Of a DNA stretch of 64,000 nt, positions 23,843 to 32,585 are shown piece by piece. Origin of the DNA: Chloracidobacterium sp. Its GTDB lineage: Bacteria > Acidobacteriota > Blastocatellia > Pyrinomonadales > Pyrinomonadaceae. The notes under the pieces are model-generated. The model saw only the letters and a program-made list of their open reading frames with translations, made no database searches and was not told where the DNA came from. The DNA lies in the NCBI GenBank assembly GCA_016711345.1, contig JADJTD010000001.1, forward strand, positions 124,001 through 188,000, written 5' to 3'. Positions within the stretch are counted from its first letter, which is position 1. Each line of letters opens with the position of its first letter. Position numbers and translations under genes: made by a program.

Positions 23843-26077
23843 CTAATACTTCGGCTTCATTTCTTCTAGACGCCTATCCATGTCTCTGAAGAACCCAGTC
23901 ACGACGGATGACACCATCCTGAGTCTGGCAGCTTCCATCGCTGCGGTCTGATTTATCGACGCAGCCTCAGTGCGGCCTTCAAAGTTTAATTGGTTTGATA
24001 CTTTCTCCATGTCGGCCGAACTACGGATTCCTGAGAGTTGGATTCCGGCACCTTGCCTTGTGCTCGAAGAGGCGATCGAACTGCCGGTATTGAAAGCCTG
24101 CTTACTTTGTGAAGCCTGAGTTTCGAGAGCCTGATTGATCTCACCCTGATAGACATTACTTGCCTCTACTTTCGTATCCGCGACAATGCCGGTGTTGTTG
24201 TTTTGAAGTGCGATGTTAGTGCGAGTGGTAGAGTCCATCTGCTTGTTTACTTCTTGAATAGGATGCTTATTTCTCGACCAGTCGAAGAGTTCCTGCCCGG
24301 TGCGAATCGGAACGGAAGTTCCGGCGATCGAGGATCCGCCCGGCGTGAATTCGTAAGTCTTCATTCCAAACCGCTCAAGGTTGCCCTGACCGCGCAGTTC
24401 GACTTCCTTCATTCCATCGATGGTTCGAGCTTCTTTGGTTCCTTGAGCCTCGGCTAAGGTTCCTGCGATCTCTCGCTTAGTTGCCGCTGCACTACTGCTC
24501 AACCCGTAGTTCTTGCTCGCCTCGGCAAGTAATGTCTGCGTTACCTGATTTGCCCGGATCTGACCAAGACTGGTGGTAAGGCCGCCTTCGACTCCGGCAA
24601 CGGACGAGACCAAACGAGCGTCCGTTGATTGGTTTGCGGCTTCCAGGGATTTTCTTGCGGCCGTCTGCTCCGCATTGTAAATGCCTTGAATCTGAGTGTT
24701 CTCGGCCTGTCGATTGATGGCGGCACCTGCTACTAGTCCATAGGTTTCTAGCGCGGTTCCGATACTCGAAAGCATCCAGCCCATTGAGATCTGTGATACG
24801 CCTTCGTAAACCTGGCCACGAAGAACCCGGTAGCTGAGCCACGGAACCAAAATGAAGCAGAGACTTGAAACAAAGAAAAGAGCTGTAACGATAAGAGCAC
24901 TTGAAGCGGGATCATAGGCCCCATTAGTTATGATCTTCGCGGTTACCGGATCAAGAGAGAATGTTGCTTCGCCGTTGTAGATAGAAAGTGCAAGAACACC
25001 GAGGCCGTAGCAAACATAGAGCGTTACTTCTTTCACGATCGGAAATGCCAAAGCAAATGTCGCAACGCCCCAACAAAATGGATAGAAGATCTGCGCCGCA
25101 AATTTCTCGTCAAAGCCGAACGCAGCCATGACCGGTGCAGCCAGTTTAAGACCTATCAGGATAAATAGGCCGGCAATTGCTAAGAACAACCCGCCGAACT
25201 TGATGATGTTCTGCCCGATCACCATAAAGGTAAACATTCGGGGCATATCCCATCCGAGGATGTTGAGTTCACCTGTAATGTCTTTCACGGATGATTCCTT
25301 ATCCATGATGATGCCGACAAGTCCCGGCTCACCGTTCGGAAGGCGTTCGGCAAGCAGTTCGTTGGGATCTTCAACGGCAAAGTTTGCTTTCACATACTTC
25401 TTCATCTTGTCGTCGAATTCTGTAACTAGTGAACGGTTGTAAGCCCGGATCGGTCGCGCAAAGAACTTGCCGGTAATCGTAATACCGTCGATGATGAACG
25501 GGCTCGCTCCGATCAACACCATGAAGATGATCGAACGGATTGCCCAGGCAACGAGTTGCTCGGGTCCAAGGCCTCGGTTGTCATGGAACCTGCGAATAAA
25601 AGCGAAGATCAAAACAAAACTCGCTATGATCCACGCTAGAAACATAAGGATCGGCATGAGCGGCTTAACGATTGCATTGAGTACCGATTGAAACAGCCAT
25701 TCCTGCCCTGTCCGCATGAGATTCTTGATCTGTTCGCTGAAACTCGGAGCAGGCGGTTTAGGCGGAAGGACCGGACCGGGAGAAGGACTTGCGACCGGGT
25801 TTGCCGGATATCTAGTTTCAAACTGCCCAAGTATCGGCGCCGGACTTCCATCCAGCGGCGGCATAAACGGAGAATCCGAGTTGATCGTCATTATCAGGTC
25901 ATTTGCCGTTACAGGTTGACCGTTCATCGTTCCTACTGGAGTCTGCCCTTCGACACGAGGAGGGCGCGGCCGGGTTTGCCCGGCCGCTTTCGAGGCGAGG
26001 AGTAATGGCGAGACGATGTAGGCAAGAATAAATAGAGCTGTCGCAAGAGCGTGCCGAAATGGATTCGCTTTTCTCAT
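23843..26077 (-). CDS. VirB6/TrbL-like T4SS inner-membrane protein
   Basis: A 744-residue membrane protein. A signal-like N-terminus, a Pro-rich periplasmic stretch (about 60-115) and six or more membrane segments (about 130-440: ILMFLAWIIASFVLIFAF, FGGLFLAIAGLFILIGL and ILVPWLSYRVL) precede a long Gln/Ser/Ala-rich hydrophilic C-terminal half. This is the layout of polytopic VirB6/TrbL proteins that form the inner-membrane part of the conjugation channel. The gene is the last of the minus-strand T4SS operon, after the VirB5/TrbJ-like gene. The precise homology is inferred from position and topology. Confidence 0.78.
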   Translation of the reverse strand: MRKANPFRHALATALFILAYIVSPLLLASKAAGQTRPRPPRVEGQTPVGTMNGQPVTANDLIMTINSDSPFMPPLDGSPAPILGQFETRYPANPVASPSPGPVLPPKPPAPSFSEQIKNLMRTGQEWLFQSVLNAIVKPLMPILMFLAWIIASFVLIFAFIRRFHDNRGLGPEQLVAWAIRSIIFMVLIGASPFIIDGITITGKFFARPIRAYNRSLVTEFDDKMKKYVKANFAVEDPNELLAERLPNGEPGLVGIIMDKESSVKDITGELNILGWDMPRMFTFMVIGQNIIKFGGLFLAIAGLFILIGLKLAAPVMAAFGFDEKFAAQIFYPFCWGVATFALAFPIVKEVTLYVCYGLGVLALSIYNGEATFSLDPVTAKIITNGAYDPASSALIVTALFFVSSLCFILVPWLSYRVLRGQVYEGVSQISMGWMLSSIGTALETYGLVAGAAINRQAENTQIQGIYNAEQTAARKSLEAANQSTDARLVSSVAGVEGGLTTSLGQIRANQVTQTLLAEASKNYGLSSSAAATKREIAGTLAEAQGTKEARTIDGMKEVELRGQGNLERFGMKTYEFTPGGSSIAGTSVPIRTGQELFDWSRNKHPIQEVNKQMDSTTRTNIALQNNNTGIVADTKVEASNVYQGEINQALETQASQSKQAFNTGSSIASSSTRQGAGIQLSGIRSSADMEKVSNQLNFEGRTEAASINQTAAMEAARLRMVSSVVTGFFRDMDRRLEEMKPKY

Positions 26078-26117
26078 GGTTTTACTTGGTTCTTTGTCTT
26101 ATCCGGTCAGGATTTCC

Positions 26118-27050
26118 TTAAGGAAGTGGGCTGTCGTAAACGTCGTCATTCCATACTTCGTATCGTTCGAGTTCGCGAAGAAACTCATCTGACGCTCGTG
26201 TGATCCCGGTCATCATTTCAGTGCTTCGTCGTATTTCTTTTCCGAACTCTGTCATCTGTTCTATCTTGAGACCGTAGGCAATAAATTTTGCCTGGATCTT
26301 CGCTTCAAGTTCGCGGAGCTGACCCTCGACGGTTGAAATGCGCAGATTGATCGCGAGCATTTGATCGATCAGCGATTGAACACCGTCTCGATTGGCGGCA
26401 GGATTCGCTTCGATCGCTCGCGTTTCATCAGCGATCTTTTCCCGTTCCTCGTAGAGCTTTGCAAGATCCAGAAGAATGTTTTCCCGATCAAAGAGCATCC
26501 GCTCTAGTTCGGAGTCGAGTTTCGCAAGTCGTTCGAGATTCTTCAGGTGAGCATCGGCACTCCGGCCGATCGAATGACGGAGAAAGTCGTCGAGGTCACG
26601 CTTGTTCGCATCCATGTCAAAGATGCCGTTCTTCAAACGTCGAGCAATGTTGACGACGGAGTGAATTTGGCTGGTGATGGTCGCCTCGATTCGTTTTTTA
26701 AGTTCGAAGGTCCCGCGTATGAGACGTCCGATAGTTGCGTAGGTGGTTATCAGCTGCTTGTGCCGCATAACTTGCTCTTCTACCTTGCCGAGAATACCGC
26801 GCAAATTCGTCACGCTTTCAACCATCTTTTCGTACTGTTTGACCGCTTGCTCATAGGTCTCGATGTAGTGGTTGATGGTCTCAAGCCACCGGGCCGCCTC
26901 TTCGACTCTCTTCTCAACCTGGAGAATGTACTGTGACGGATCGAATACAGTCCACTGTGCCCGGGCGGGGCGAACATCGATCCCGATGAAGATCGAAGAA
27001 AGAACTGCTCCCAGAATGATCTGTCTTAATGTTTCGTTACTTCCGATCAT
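26118..27050 (-). CDS. VirB5/TrbJ-like secreted T4SS protein
   Basis: A 310-residue protein with a signal peptide (to about residue 30, ending VRPARAQ). A WTVFDPSQY motif follows, then long helical, coiled-coil-prone regions (VEKRVEEAARWLETI, then about 180-290). WTVFDPSQY resembles the start of TrbJ/VirB5-type proteins, minor pilus components or adhesins at the pilus tip. It overlaps the VirB4 gene stop by four bases (27047-27050), a sign of coupled translation. It precedes the VirB6-like gene in the operon. Confidence 0.75.
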   Translation of the reverse strand: MIGSNETLRQIILGAVLSSIFIGIDVRPARAQWTVFDPSQYILQVEKRVEEAARWLETINHYIETYEQAVKQYEKMVESVTNLRGILGKVEEQVMRHKQLITTYATIGRLIRGTFELKKRIEATITSQIHSVVNIARRLKNGIFDMDANKRDLDDFLRHSIGRSADAHLKNLERLAKLDSELERMLFDRENILLDLAKLYEEREKIADETRAIEANPAANRDGVQSLIDQMLAINLRISTVEGQLRELEAKIQAKFIAYGLKIEQMTEFGKEIRRSTEMMTGITRASDEFLRELERYEVWNDDVYDSPLP

Positions 27051-29935
27051 GCTGCTACCTCCAAAACGTTCAATTCATTCAGGTCAAAAGAAGATATTTC
27101 TGTGAGTCCAACGGCGGACAATCCGCTTGGATACTTGGAGGCCAGCCACGACACGACGATCTCGGGCGGCAGATCCGGCCGAATATTCTCGACAAGACGC
27201 CTCGCATTCGCTTCGTTCGTGTCATTCGTATTAGCCCAAAGCATTGCGGGGGATAGCCGTATTTCAGCCATTTGGACGATCTTGTCCGCGCCGCTGCCGA
27301 CGACGAAAATCCACTGGGTGTATCTTCCGTATTGGTTTCTGATCGCACGGATGGCTGCAACTGTCTCAGGCGCAAGTTCGCAATCGGATGCCAGACGGTC
27401 AAAACCTCCGATCTGTTTGCCGATCATCTTCACGCCGGAGTTTTTTACAAGGTCTATTCCGATCTCGTTGGGCCGCTCTGTTGTTCCAGTAAAATGCTCA
27501 TAGGCCTGCGAAAATAGGACGGTAACAAGACCTTCTTTACGTCCGGTTACTGATGCCTCAGCAATGAGTTCCTGAATCGCGGGGAAATGCTTGTTGATCT
27601 CGCGCATTTCGTCACAGAGAAATAAGATGGGCGTCTTCTGCCTCCGCTCGTCTTCTTCGCCGATCTCCTGCATTATCTGGGCGCTTATCCTGAAGCCGAC
27701 GCTCTCGCGGATCTTTTCGTCGAGTCCGCTGATACCTGAGAGCTCGAATACGTCGAACAAAGACGGAACGTCGTAGTCAGGATGAGTTGGCGAGTTTAGC
27801 CAAGGGTCTTTGCGATGAACATTGAGTTTCAAGTAAAGCTCGCTCGCCTGGCCCTGCTGTGCAGGCTCCCAGTGATAGGTCTTAAGAACATCCAGAAAAT
27901 GTCCAAGCGTTGGCTGGAATTTTGGTCTGCCGTCTCCGTTGCGGGCCAGCGACATCTTATAAACCTCATCGATAACGGTGGCGGCAATAGCACTCGTGAT
28001 CGCATCTGTCCTTGCCGTTTTGCTAAGAATGAGAATGTCCGCGAGCACCATTGAAAGCTGGCGCTTCGTGGGTCGGTTTCCTTCCTCGATTCCCGGATAG
28101 TTCCAGATATTGATCGGTTTAGGCTCGGCCTCGTTGAACTCGATGTGACGGCCGCCAAAAAGTTTACAGATAGGCTTGAACGAATGCCTGTAGTCCATCA
28201 CGCGGACCTTTACATTTCCACGATGCGCCCGGATATCTGTTATCAGCATCGAAGCTAGAAATGATTTGCCTTCGCCGGACGCTGCGGTGACGATGACCGT
28301 CGGAGATTTGATGAGTGCCCGATCGTAGAGATCCAGACCGAACATCTGGCCGTTCGGAGTTATAAAGATGCTGTGCGGCCGCCCGCTTCCACGCCAGCTA
28401 GTTTCGGTTGGGACAAATGAGATTACCGAGTCGGCCGTTTCCGTAAGTTCCTGACCTGTTGGCTTCCAGGAAAGTTCGCCGGCAAGCATTCGCGGATAGA
28501 TCGCGCGTTGCCGCACTGCGTCTTCTCTAATTGCGTCCGCCCCGATCTTCTTGCGGATCGCTGAGACTACGGCATCACATCGGTCGTCAAGAATCTCAAG
28601 TTGCCGACGCGTTTCCTTGAGCCCTTTTGAGCGGCCCGCAAAGACAATAACGTTCAGTCTGAGATCGCAGATCTCTTCATTGTCCCCTTCGACCTGTTCG
28701 AGCAGGCCCTCAAGGTCTGACTTGATAACAACCGCGTCCTTTTTGAGATTACGGAACCCAAGCCAGGTGTTGCGGCTGCCGTCGATACGATCGATTCGCT
28801 TCTGCAGGTCTTTTTTTGCAGCCTGTTTTTCAGTTGTCATCAAATCAACGACGATCTCGTGCGGAAATCCTAGAGCTCTCGTAGCAGTCAGATAGCGCAT
28901 GATATCTGCGGTCACAAAGCCATTTGGAAGGGTCTTGAGACTGACAAGACTCGCAGGAGTACCATTGTGACGGATGTACTGCTCGCGTTTTGTCTCAATT
29001 TCTGTACTGCAAAGATAGCGCCGCAGATCGACGCAATCTGAGCTTGCCAGGTTGGGGAAAGGACCGTGCTCCCGGCGATGGCTGATAAAGAGTGATTCAA
29101 ATATCTCTGTTCGGTTCATCTCCCGAAGCTGCAAGCTGCGCGGAAAATTAGCTTCGAATGATTGAAATACTCGTGAAGCTTTTAGTTTGCAGGCGGCTTC
29201 ATTTTGCACCTCTCTCTGCACCATCAATTCACTTTCGCGATTTCTTATGCTTTTGAGGGGAAAGCGGAATAGTCGTGCAAATCCGTGATCCCTTATGTCC
29301 TTTGAAAGAGAAGGCAAGAGCAAAGACATCATTCCCTTATCCCCTGGATCGCGTACCGGAACTCGTATCCAGACCGTTGCGGTTTGTCGCATAACTTCGC
29401 CGGATCTGATCGCTTCCTCGTGAAGGGCAAGATTGGTGGCCTGAAGCACACCGGCGACTGGATCGGATGATGCGGTGTCTCTGGATGAGAGGTGTGACCG
29501 AAGCACATCACCCGTGTCGAGCGAATTTAGGAACCGAAACTGAATGATCGTGTTCTTCGGCTTCTCGAATTTCAGTATCGTTTTTAGCTCGTCGATCCGT
29601 TGTTCAGTCACGTAACCGTCGATGTAAAGACTGTTCGACGGTTCGAAAATATAGGCCTTTCCATAGCTGCCATCTCGGTAACGGATAGTGTTCCCGTCTA
29701 GGCCCGCGATCTCGGTCGGAAGTATCCGACCTGCTTCTGCATTCTCGATGAGTTGAGTTCGTGACCCGCGGTCCAAGGGCGTACGGCTCGATAGCGATCT
29801 CACTGCCGGGATGAAACGAAATCCGGCTACCAATCCAAGACCGACGGAAAGAAGTCCTCCGAAAAGAGAGATTGCGATTTGCGCGAATGTTAGGTTTGCT
29901 GTGTCCATGCTTATTTCCTGTTCGATGTCTTCCAA
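27047..29935 (-). CDS. virB4: VirB4/TraC/TrbE-type T4SS ATPase
   Basis: A 962-residue protein with an N-terminal membrane-proximal segment (FAQIAISLFGGLLSVGLGLV), a middle domain with VirB4 character, Walker A SGEGKS at about residue 548, and Walker B with ILFLCDEMREINK at about 770. VirB4 ATPases energise pilus assembly and substrate transfer and are the most conserved T4SS component. This large size is normal for the family. The gene overlaps the VirB3-like gene at its start (29911-29935) and the TrbJ-like gene at its stop, in keeping with one T4SS operon. Confidence 0.92.
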   Translation of the reverse strand: MEDIEQEISMDTANLTFAQIAISLFGGLLSVGLGLVAGFRFIPAVRSLSSRTPLDRGSRTQLIENAEAGRILPTEIAGLDGNTIRYRDGSYGKAYIFEPSNSLYIDGYVTEQRIDELKTILKFEKPKNTIIQFRFLNSLDTGDVLRSHLSSRDTASSDPVAGVLQATNLALHEEAIRSGEVMRQTATVWIRVPVRDPGDKGMMSLLLPSLSKDIRDHGFARLFRFPLKSIRNRESELMVQREVQNEAACKLKASRVFQSFEANFPRSLQLREMNRTEIFESLFISHRREHGPFPNLASSDCVDLRRYLCSTEIETKREQYIRHNGTPASLVSLKTLPNGFVTADIMRYLTATRALGFPHEIVVDLMTTEKQAAKKDLQKRIDRIDGSRNTWLGFRNLKKDAVVIKSDLEGLLEQVEGDNEEICDLRLNVIVFAGRSKGLKETRRQLEILDDRCDAVVSAIRKKIGADAIREDAVRQRAIYPRMLAGELSWKPTGQELTETADSVISFVPTETSWRGSGRPHSIFITPNGQMFGLDLYDRALIKSPTVIVTAASGEGKSFLASMLITDIRAHRGNVKVRVMDYRHSFKPICKLFGGRHIEFNEAEPKPINIWNYPGIEEGNRPTKRQLSMVLADILILSKTARTDAITSAIAATVIDEVYKMSLARNGDGRPKFQPTLGHFLDVLKTYHWEPAQQGQASELYLKLNVHRKDPWLNSPTHPDYDVPSLFDVFELSGISGLDEKIRESVGFRISAQIMQEIGEEDERRQKTPILFLCDEMREINKHFPAIQELIAEASVTGRKEGLVTVLFSQAYEHFTGTTERPNEIGIDLVKNSGVKMIGKQIGGFDRLASDCELAPETVAAIRAIRNQYGRYTQWIFVVGSGADKIVQMAEIRLSPAMLWANTNDTNEANARRLVENIRPDLPPEIVVSWLASKYPSGLSAVGLTEISSFDLNELNVLEVAA

Positions 29936-30246
29936 CTTGTCGGTTCGAGTTCGCCTCGGAGCGGCGGTCGATACTCAGTCCATCGGTCTATCTCGGCGTC
30001 AAACTTCTGAGAAAGCCAGTAGGAAGGCTTACTCAAACGCAGATAGTTAAAGATTCCCAAAAGAATCAGAAAAACTAGCAGTCCCATGGGGAATCCCAGC
30101 GGAACGTAGCCCACCCAAAGCCCGAAAACAAAAGGAACGATGTAGGCGATCGCAGTGGGGATCAGGATAAACTTCCAGTCGGTAGAGTAGACCCCGAACC
30201 GCTTCAGACCACGGAAAACATTAGGTCGTGTTGCACGTCTTCTCAT
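29911..30246 (-). CDS. VirB3-like T4SS membrane protein
   Basis: A 111-residue protein with two adjacent membrane segments (ILIPTAIAYIVPFVFGLWV and LGFPMGLLVFLILLGIFNYL) and a polar C-terminus. The MRRRATRPNVFRGLKRFGVYSTDW start fits the basic N-terminus of VirB3/TrbD-type proteins. It lies between the pilin-like and VirB4 genes, as virB3 does in many T4SS operons. Its stop overlaps the VirB4 start region by 25 bases. Confidence 0.8.
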   Translation of the reverse strand: MRRRATRPNVFRGLKRFGVYSTDWKFILIPTAIAYIVPFVFGLWVGYVPLGFPMGLLVFLILLGIFNYLRLSKPSYWLSQKFDAEIDRWTEYRPPLRGELEPTSWKTSNRK

Positions 30247-30257
30247 ATGGCTTCCTC

Positions 30258-30599
30258 CTAGAAGTTCGTATCAACTCCGACCGCACGTCCTTGTGCAAGC
30301 TGCCAGAACACCGCGACGATCGTTCCGAACGCAAACGACAGGAGCGAACCGAACGCCTGGTTGCCCCATTCCTTTCCGGTCATCTTGTTATAGATCGACC
30401 AAGCCACGCCGACCGCTCCTAGACAGAAGAGAATGATCGCCATGAGCTTAAGGGCTTCACGAATGATGTTGGAGAGGTTACTTGCATCTCCGGTGAAGAT
30501 CGGGCCTTGTGCAGAAGTCAGTTGCGTGAAAAGCAACATTAATCCGAGCGGCGCCAGTGCAGGTACATGGCTTTTGATAAGTGTCAGTAGTTTTTTCAT
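30258..30599 (-). CDS. VirB2/TrbC-like pilin precursor
   Basis: A 113-residue protein with a long signal sequence (MKKLLTLIKSH, cleavage after TSAQ about 31), a Gly/Asn-rich linker and two membrane helices (ALKLMAIILFCLGAVGVAWSIY and FGSLLSFAFGTIVAVFWQLA). This is the shape of VirB2/TrbC conjugative pilins. It is the first gene of the minus-strand T4SS operon; its promoter must lie in 30600-30760, shared with the divergent VirB1 gene. Confidence 0.8.
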   Translation of the reverse strand: MKKLLTLIKSHVPALAPLGLMLLFTQLTSAQGPIFTGDASNLSNIIREALKLMAIILFCLGAVGVAWSIYNKMTGKEWGNQAFGSLLSFAFGTIVAVFWQLAQGRAVGVDTNF

Positions 30600-30703
30600 A
30601 GTCGTCCTCGCTTTATAAGTTTTCGTTGACGAACCCGGAAAAAGGGTCCAGATGCGTCAATACTTTCACTCGCTCTGCAAGGTTCGTGCCGTTCGATGAT
30701 CGG

Positions 30704-30747
30704 CATCGGCGGCCCATCGGCTGCACATCGGTGGCACATCGGTTGCG
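30704..30747. repeat. Four 11-bp tandem repeats between divergent T4SS operons
   Basis: Four units with consensus CATCGGYKGCM start at 30704, 30715, 30726 and 30737. Their exact 11-base spacing is one helical turn. They lie 14 bases before the VirB1 start and about 100 bases upstream of the VirB2 start. They could be an operator array or a replication-type iteron; no regulator is assigned. Confidence 0.75.
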
Positions 30748-30760
30748 AAGGGCGGGTGAT

Positions 30761-31618
30761 ATGAAAAAACGAATCACACACCCGATCACATTGTTCTTGC
30801 TACTTTTTGCTGGTTTCCCTTTAGCTGCTACAGCGCAGGAAAAACAACTGGTTTCTCGAACTTCACTCGGAAGAATGGATGTACTTTCACGTGCCAGATT
30901 GTTCGAGGCGACGATAGAAAAGGTCGCAAAAAGCGAAGGCGTCGACCCGCTCATCCTATGGACTATTGCCTATAACGAAACGCGGTTCCGGCCATGGCTG
31001 ACCAGTCCAAAAAACGCTCAGGGACTGATGCAGTTCATGCCCGCGACTGCTGCCCGGTTTGGGCTCACGAACCCGTACGAGCCGACCTCATCGCTATATG
31101 CGGCGGCGAAGTATGTGAAGTATTTGGGACGCCTATTTGATTGGAAACTTGAGTCTGTTTTAGCCGCCTATAACGCCGGCGAAGGCACCGTCTCTGCGTA
31201 TCTTTATGGACGAAATCTAAAGTCGAACGGACGAATAATCAATGCCTCGCAACGGAGGACGGTCAACGGTGTCCCGCCGTACAAGGAAACTCTGGGCTAT
31301 GTTTCGCAAGGCGTGCAGGTGTATCGCTGGCTTAAGCAGCAAGGCAGATTCGGCACGGCTCCGATTCCATTTGCCGCCGAGAAATATCCCAGGAGTGAAA
31401 GGGAGATCAAGGCAACGGAGGTTCAGGAAAGCAAAGCAATTTTGGTTTTTTACGATCCGCGAACCGGTAGACGGAGCCTGATCTCTCGGAAAACTTCAGA
31501 CGAGGCTCAACTCAGTTTCGGCCCCGTTATTGTCGGACAAAACATTCCAACAAATTCAGCGCGGCGAGCCCGCTCAACTTTCGCCGGAGAAATTGTTTTA
31601 TCGACTCACGAACGATAG
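30761..31618 (+). CDS. VirB1-like lytic transglycosylase (SLT)
   Basis: The ATG at 30761 has a GGGCGGGTGAT ribosome site; the open frame upstream to 30626 runs through the repeat array and is unlikely. The 285-residue protein has a signal peptide (LFLLLFAGFPLAATAQ) and a SLT domain with catalytic Glu in WTIAYNETRF, then NAQGLMQFMPATAARFG and an AAYNAGEGTVSAYL helix. A C-terminal extension after about 195 is less conserved. The enzyme opens the peptidoglycan for the T4SS. It starts the plus-strand operon. Confidence 0.88.
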   Translation: MKKRITHPITLFLLLFAGFPLAATAQEKQLVSRTSLGRMDVLSRARLFEATIEKVAKSEGVDPLILWTIAYNETRFRPWLTSPKNAQGLMQFMPATAARFGLTNPYEPTSSLYAAAKYVKYLGRLFDWKLESVLAAYNAGEGTVSAYLYGRNLKSNGRIINASQRRTVNGVPPYKETLGYVSQGVQVYRWLKQQGRFGTAPIPFAAEKYPRSEREIKATEVQESKAILVFYDPRTGRRSLISRKTSDEAQLSFGPVIVGQNIPTNSARRARSTFAGEIVLSTHER

Positions 31619-31770
31619 TCGGCGAATTTTCGAGTCAACTACGGACGACTTTCGCACCGTTCGGCAAATTTTTCTGCCGATGTGGAGTTAGAAGCCGACT
31701 ATTGACCCGAGAGTGGCTATTTCGCGTCTGGCACTGCGTTTGCCATTAGCCCTTTCGAGACCGAAATCTT
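31619..31770. other. Intergenic region with small hairpin, VirB1-VirB8
   Basis: The 152-base gap contains TCGGCA-N8-TGCCGA (about 31662-31681), a 6-base hairpin with no T tail. It may be a weak terminator or regulatory loop. No promoter is obvious, although a gap in this operon suggests one. Confidence 0.35.
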
Positions 31771-32565
31771 ATGAAAGCAAATGAAACAAAAATCGAACCG
31801 CCTGATACAGGGAACATGGTGAACGGGTCACCAACTTACCTTACTCGCGACCCGGATGACATCGTTACGATCGCATCGCTATTGAAGATCCTCGGCGTGT
31901 TGCTGTTTGCCCTCGTTCTGAGCGGCTGCGTAAACATGTTCCTGATCTTTAGAAAGGCAGACCGGATTGTGGTCGATAAATCGAGCGGACGAGTTGTCGA
32001 ACTAAACAACCGTGATTATGGTTCAACCGAAACCGTCAGCATCATGCCGGACGTTCCTACATCAACTGACAAGAAGTATCTGGTCAAGGAATTTCTAACC
32101 GCTCTTTACGAAGTCGAACAAACGACGCGCGAGGCGCAAGTAAACAAACTGCTCCGAATGCTCGACCCTGATCTTTCGATGGCGATGGCCAATCGACTAA
32201 AGCAGAACGGCGTTCTCGCTGCCGAGAAGACTGAAAGCGTGAATTCGTCATGGGAACTACAGGACTTGTCCGTAGATGAAAGCGACCCATACATTCTGCG
32301 AGCGATCGGCACGCGCAAGATAAGGCGCAAAGCCGCAGGCCAGGATGTCGAAGAGTCCGTTCAGCTCAAATGTAAATTTCTGCTGAAGGACAGCCCTACA
32401 ACTCCGATCCGAAACGACAATAACCTGAGAACCGGCTTCACCATTCTTCGGTTTCGCGTCGAACCCGTAAACGGCAAGACCATCTCGCCTTTATCGCTCA
32501 TCGGCGATGCGGAGGAAACATCATCAGCAATTCAACCCGGCAGTGAAACAACTGGCGGTAAGTAG
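31771..32565 (+). CDS. VirB8-like T4SS inner-membrane protein
   Basis: A 264-residue protein: a cytoplasmic tail of about 45, one membrane helix (LLFALVLSGCVNMFLIF, about 47-66), and a periplasmic domain rich in alpha/beta (YLVKEFLTALYEVEQTTREAQ) to the end. This matches bitopic VirB8/TrbF proteins that scaffold the T4SS. The gene lies between virB1 and virB9-like genes, as expected. Sequence similarity to a named family is not claimed beyond topology and neighbours. Confidence 0.75.
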   Translation: MKANETKIEPPDTGNMVNGSPTYLTRDPDDIVTIASLLKILGVLLFALVLSGCVNMFLIFRKADRIVVDKSSGRVVELNNRDYGSTETVSIMPDVPTSTDKKYLVKEFLTALYEVEQTTREAQVNKLLRMLDPDLSMAMANRLKQNGVLAAEKTESVNSSWELQDLSVDESDPYILRAIGTRKIRRKAAGQDVEESVQLKCKFLLKDSPTTPIRNDNNLRTGFTILRFRVEPVNGKTISPLSLIGDAEETSSAIQPGSETTGGK

Positions 32566-32585
32566 CAAGGAACATCATCTGAATC

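Noticed and set aside
28551..28895. Long plus-strand frame inside the VirB4 gene
   Set aside because: It is a shadow of the VirB4 gene in another frame, with low-complexity Ser/Arg sequence and no ribosome site.
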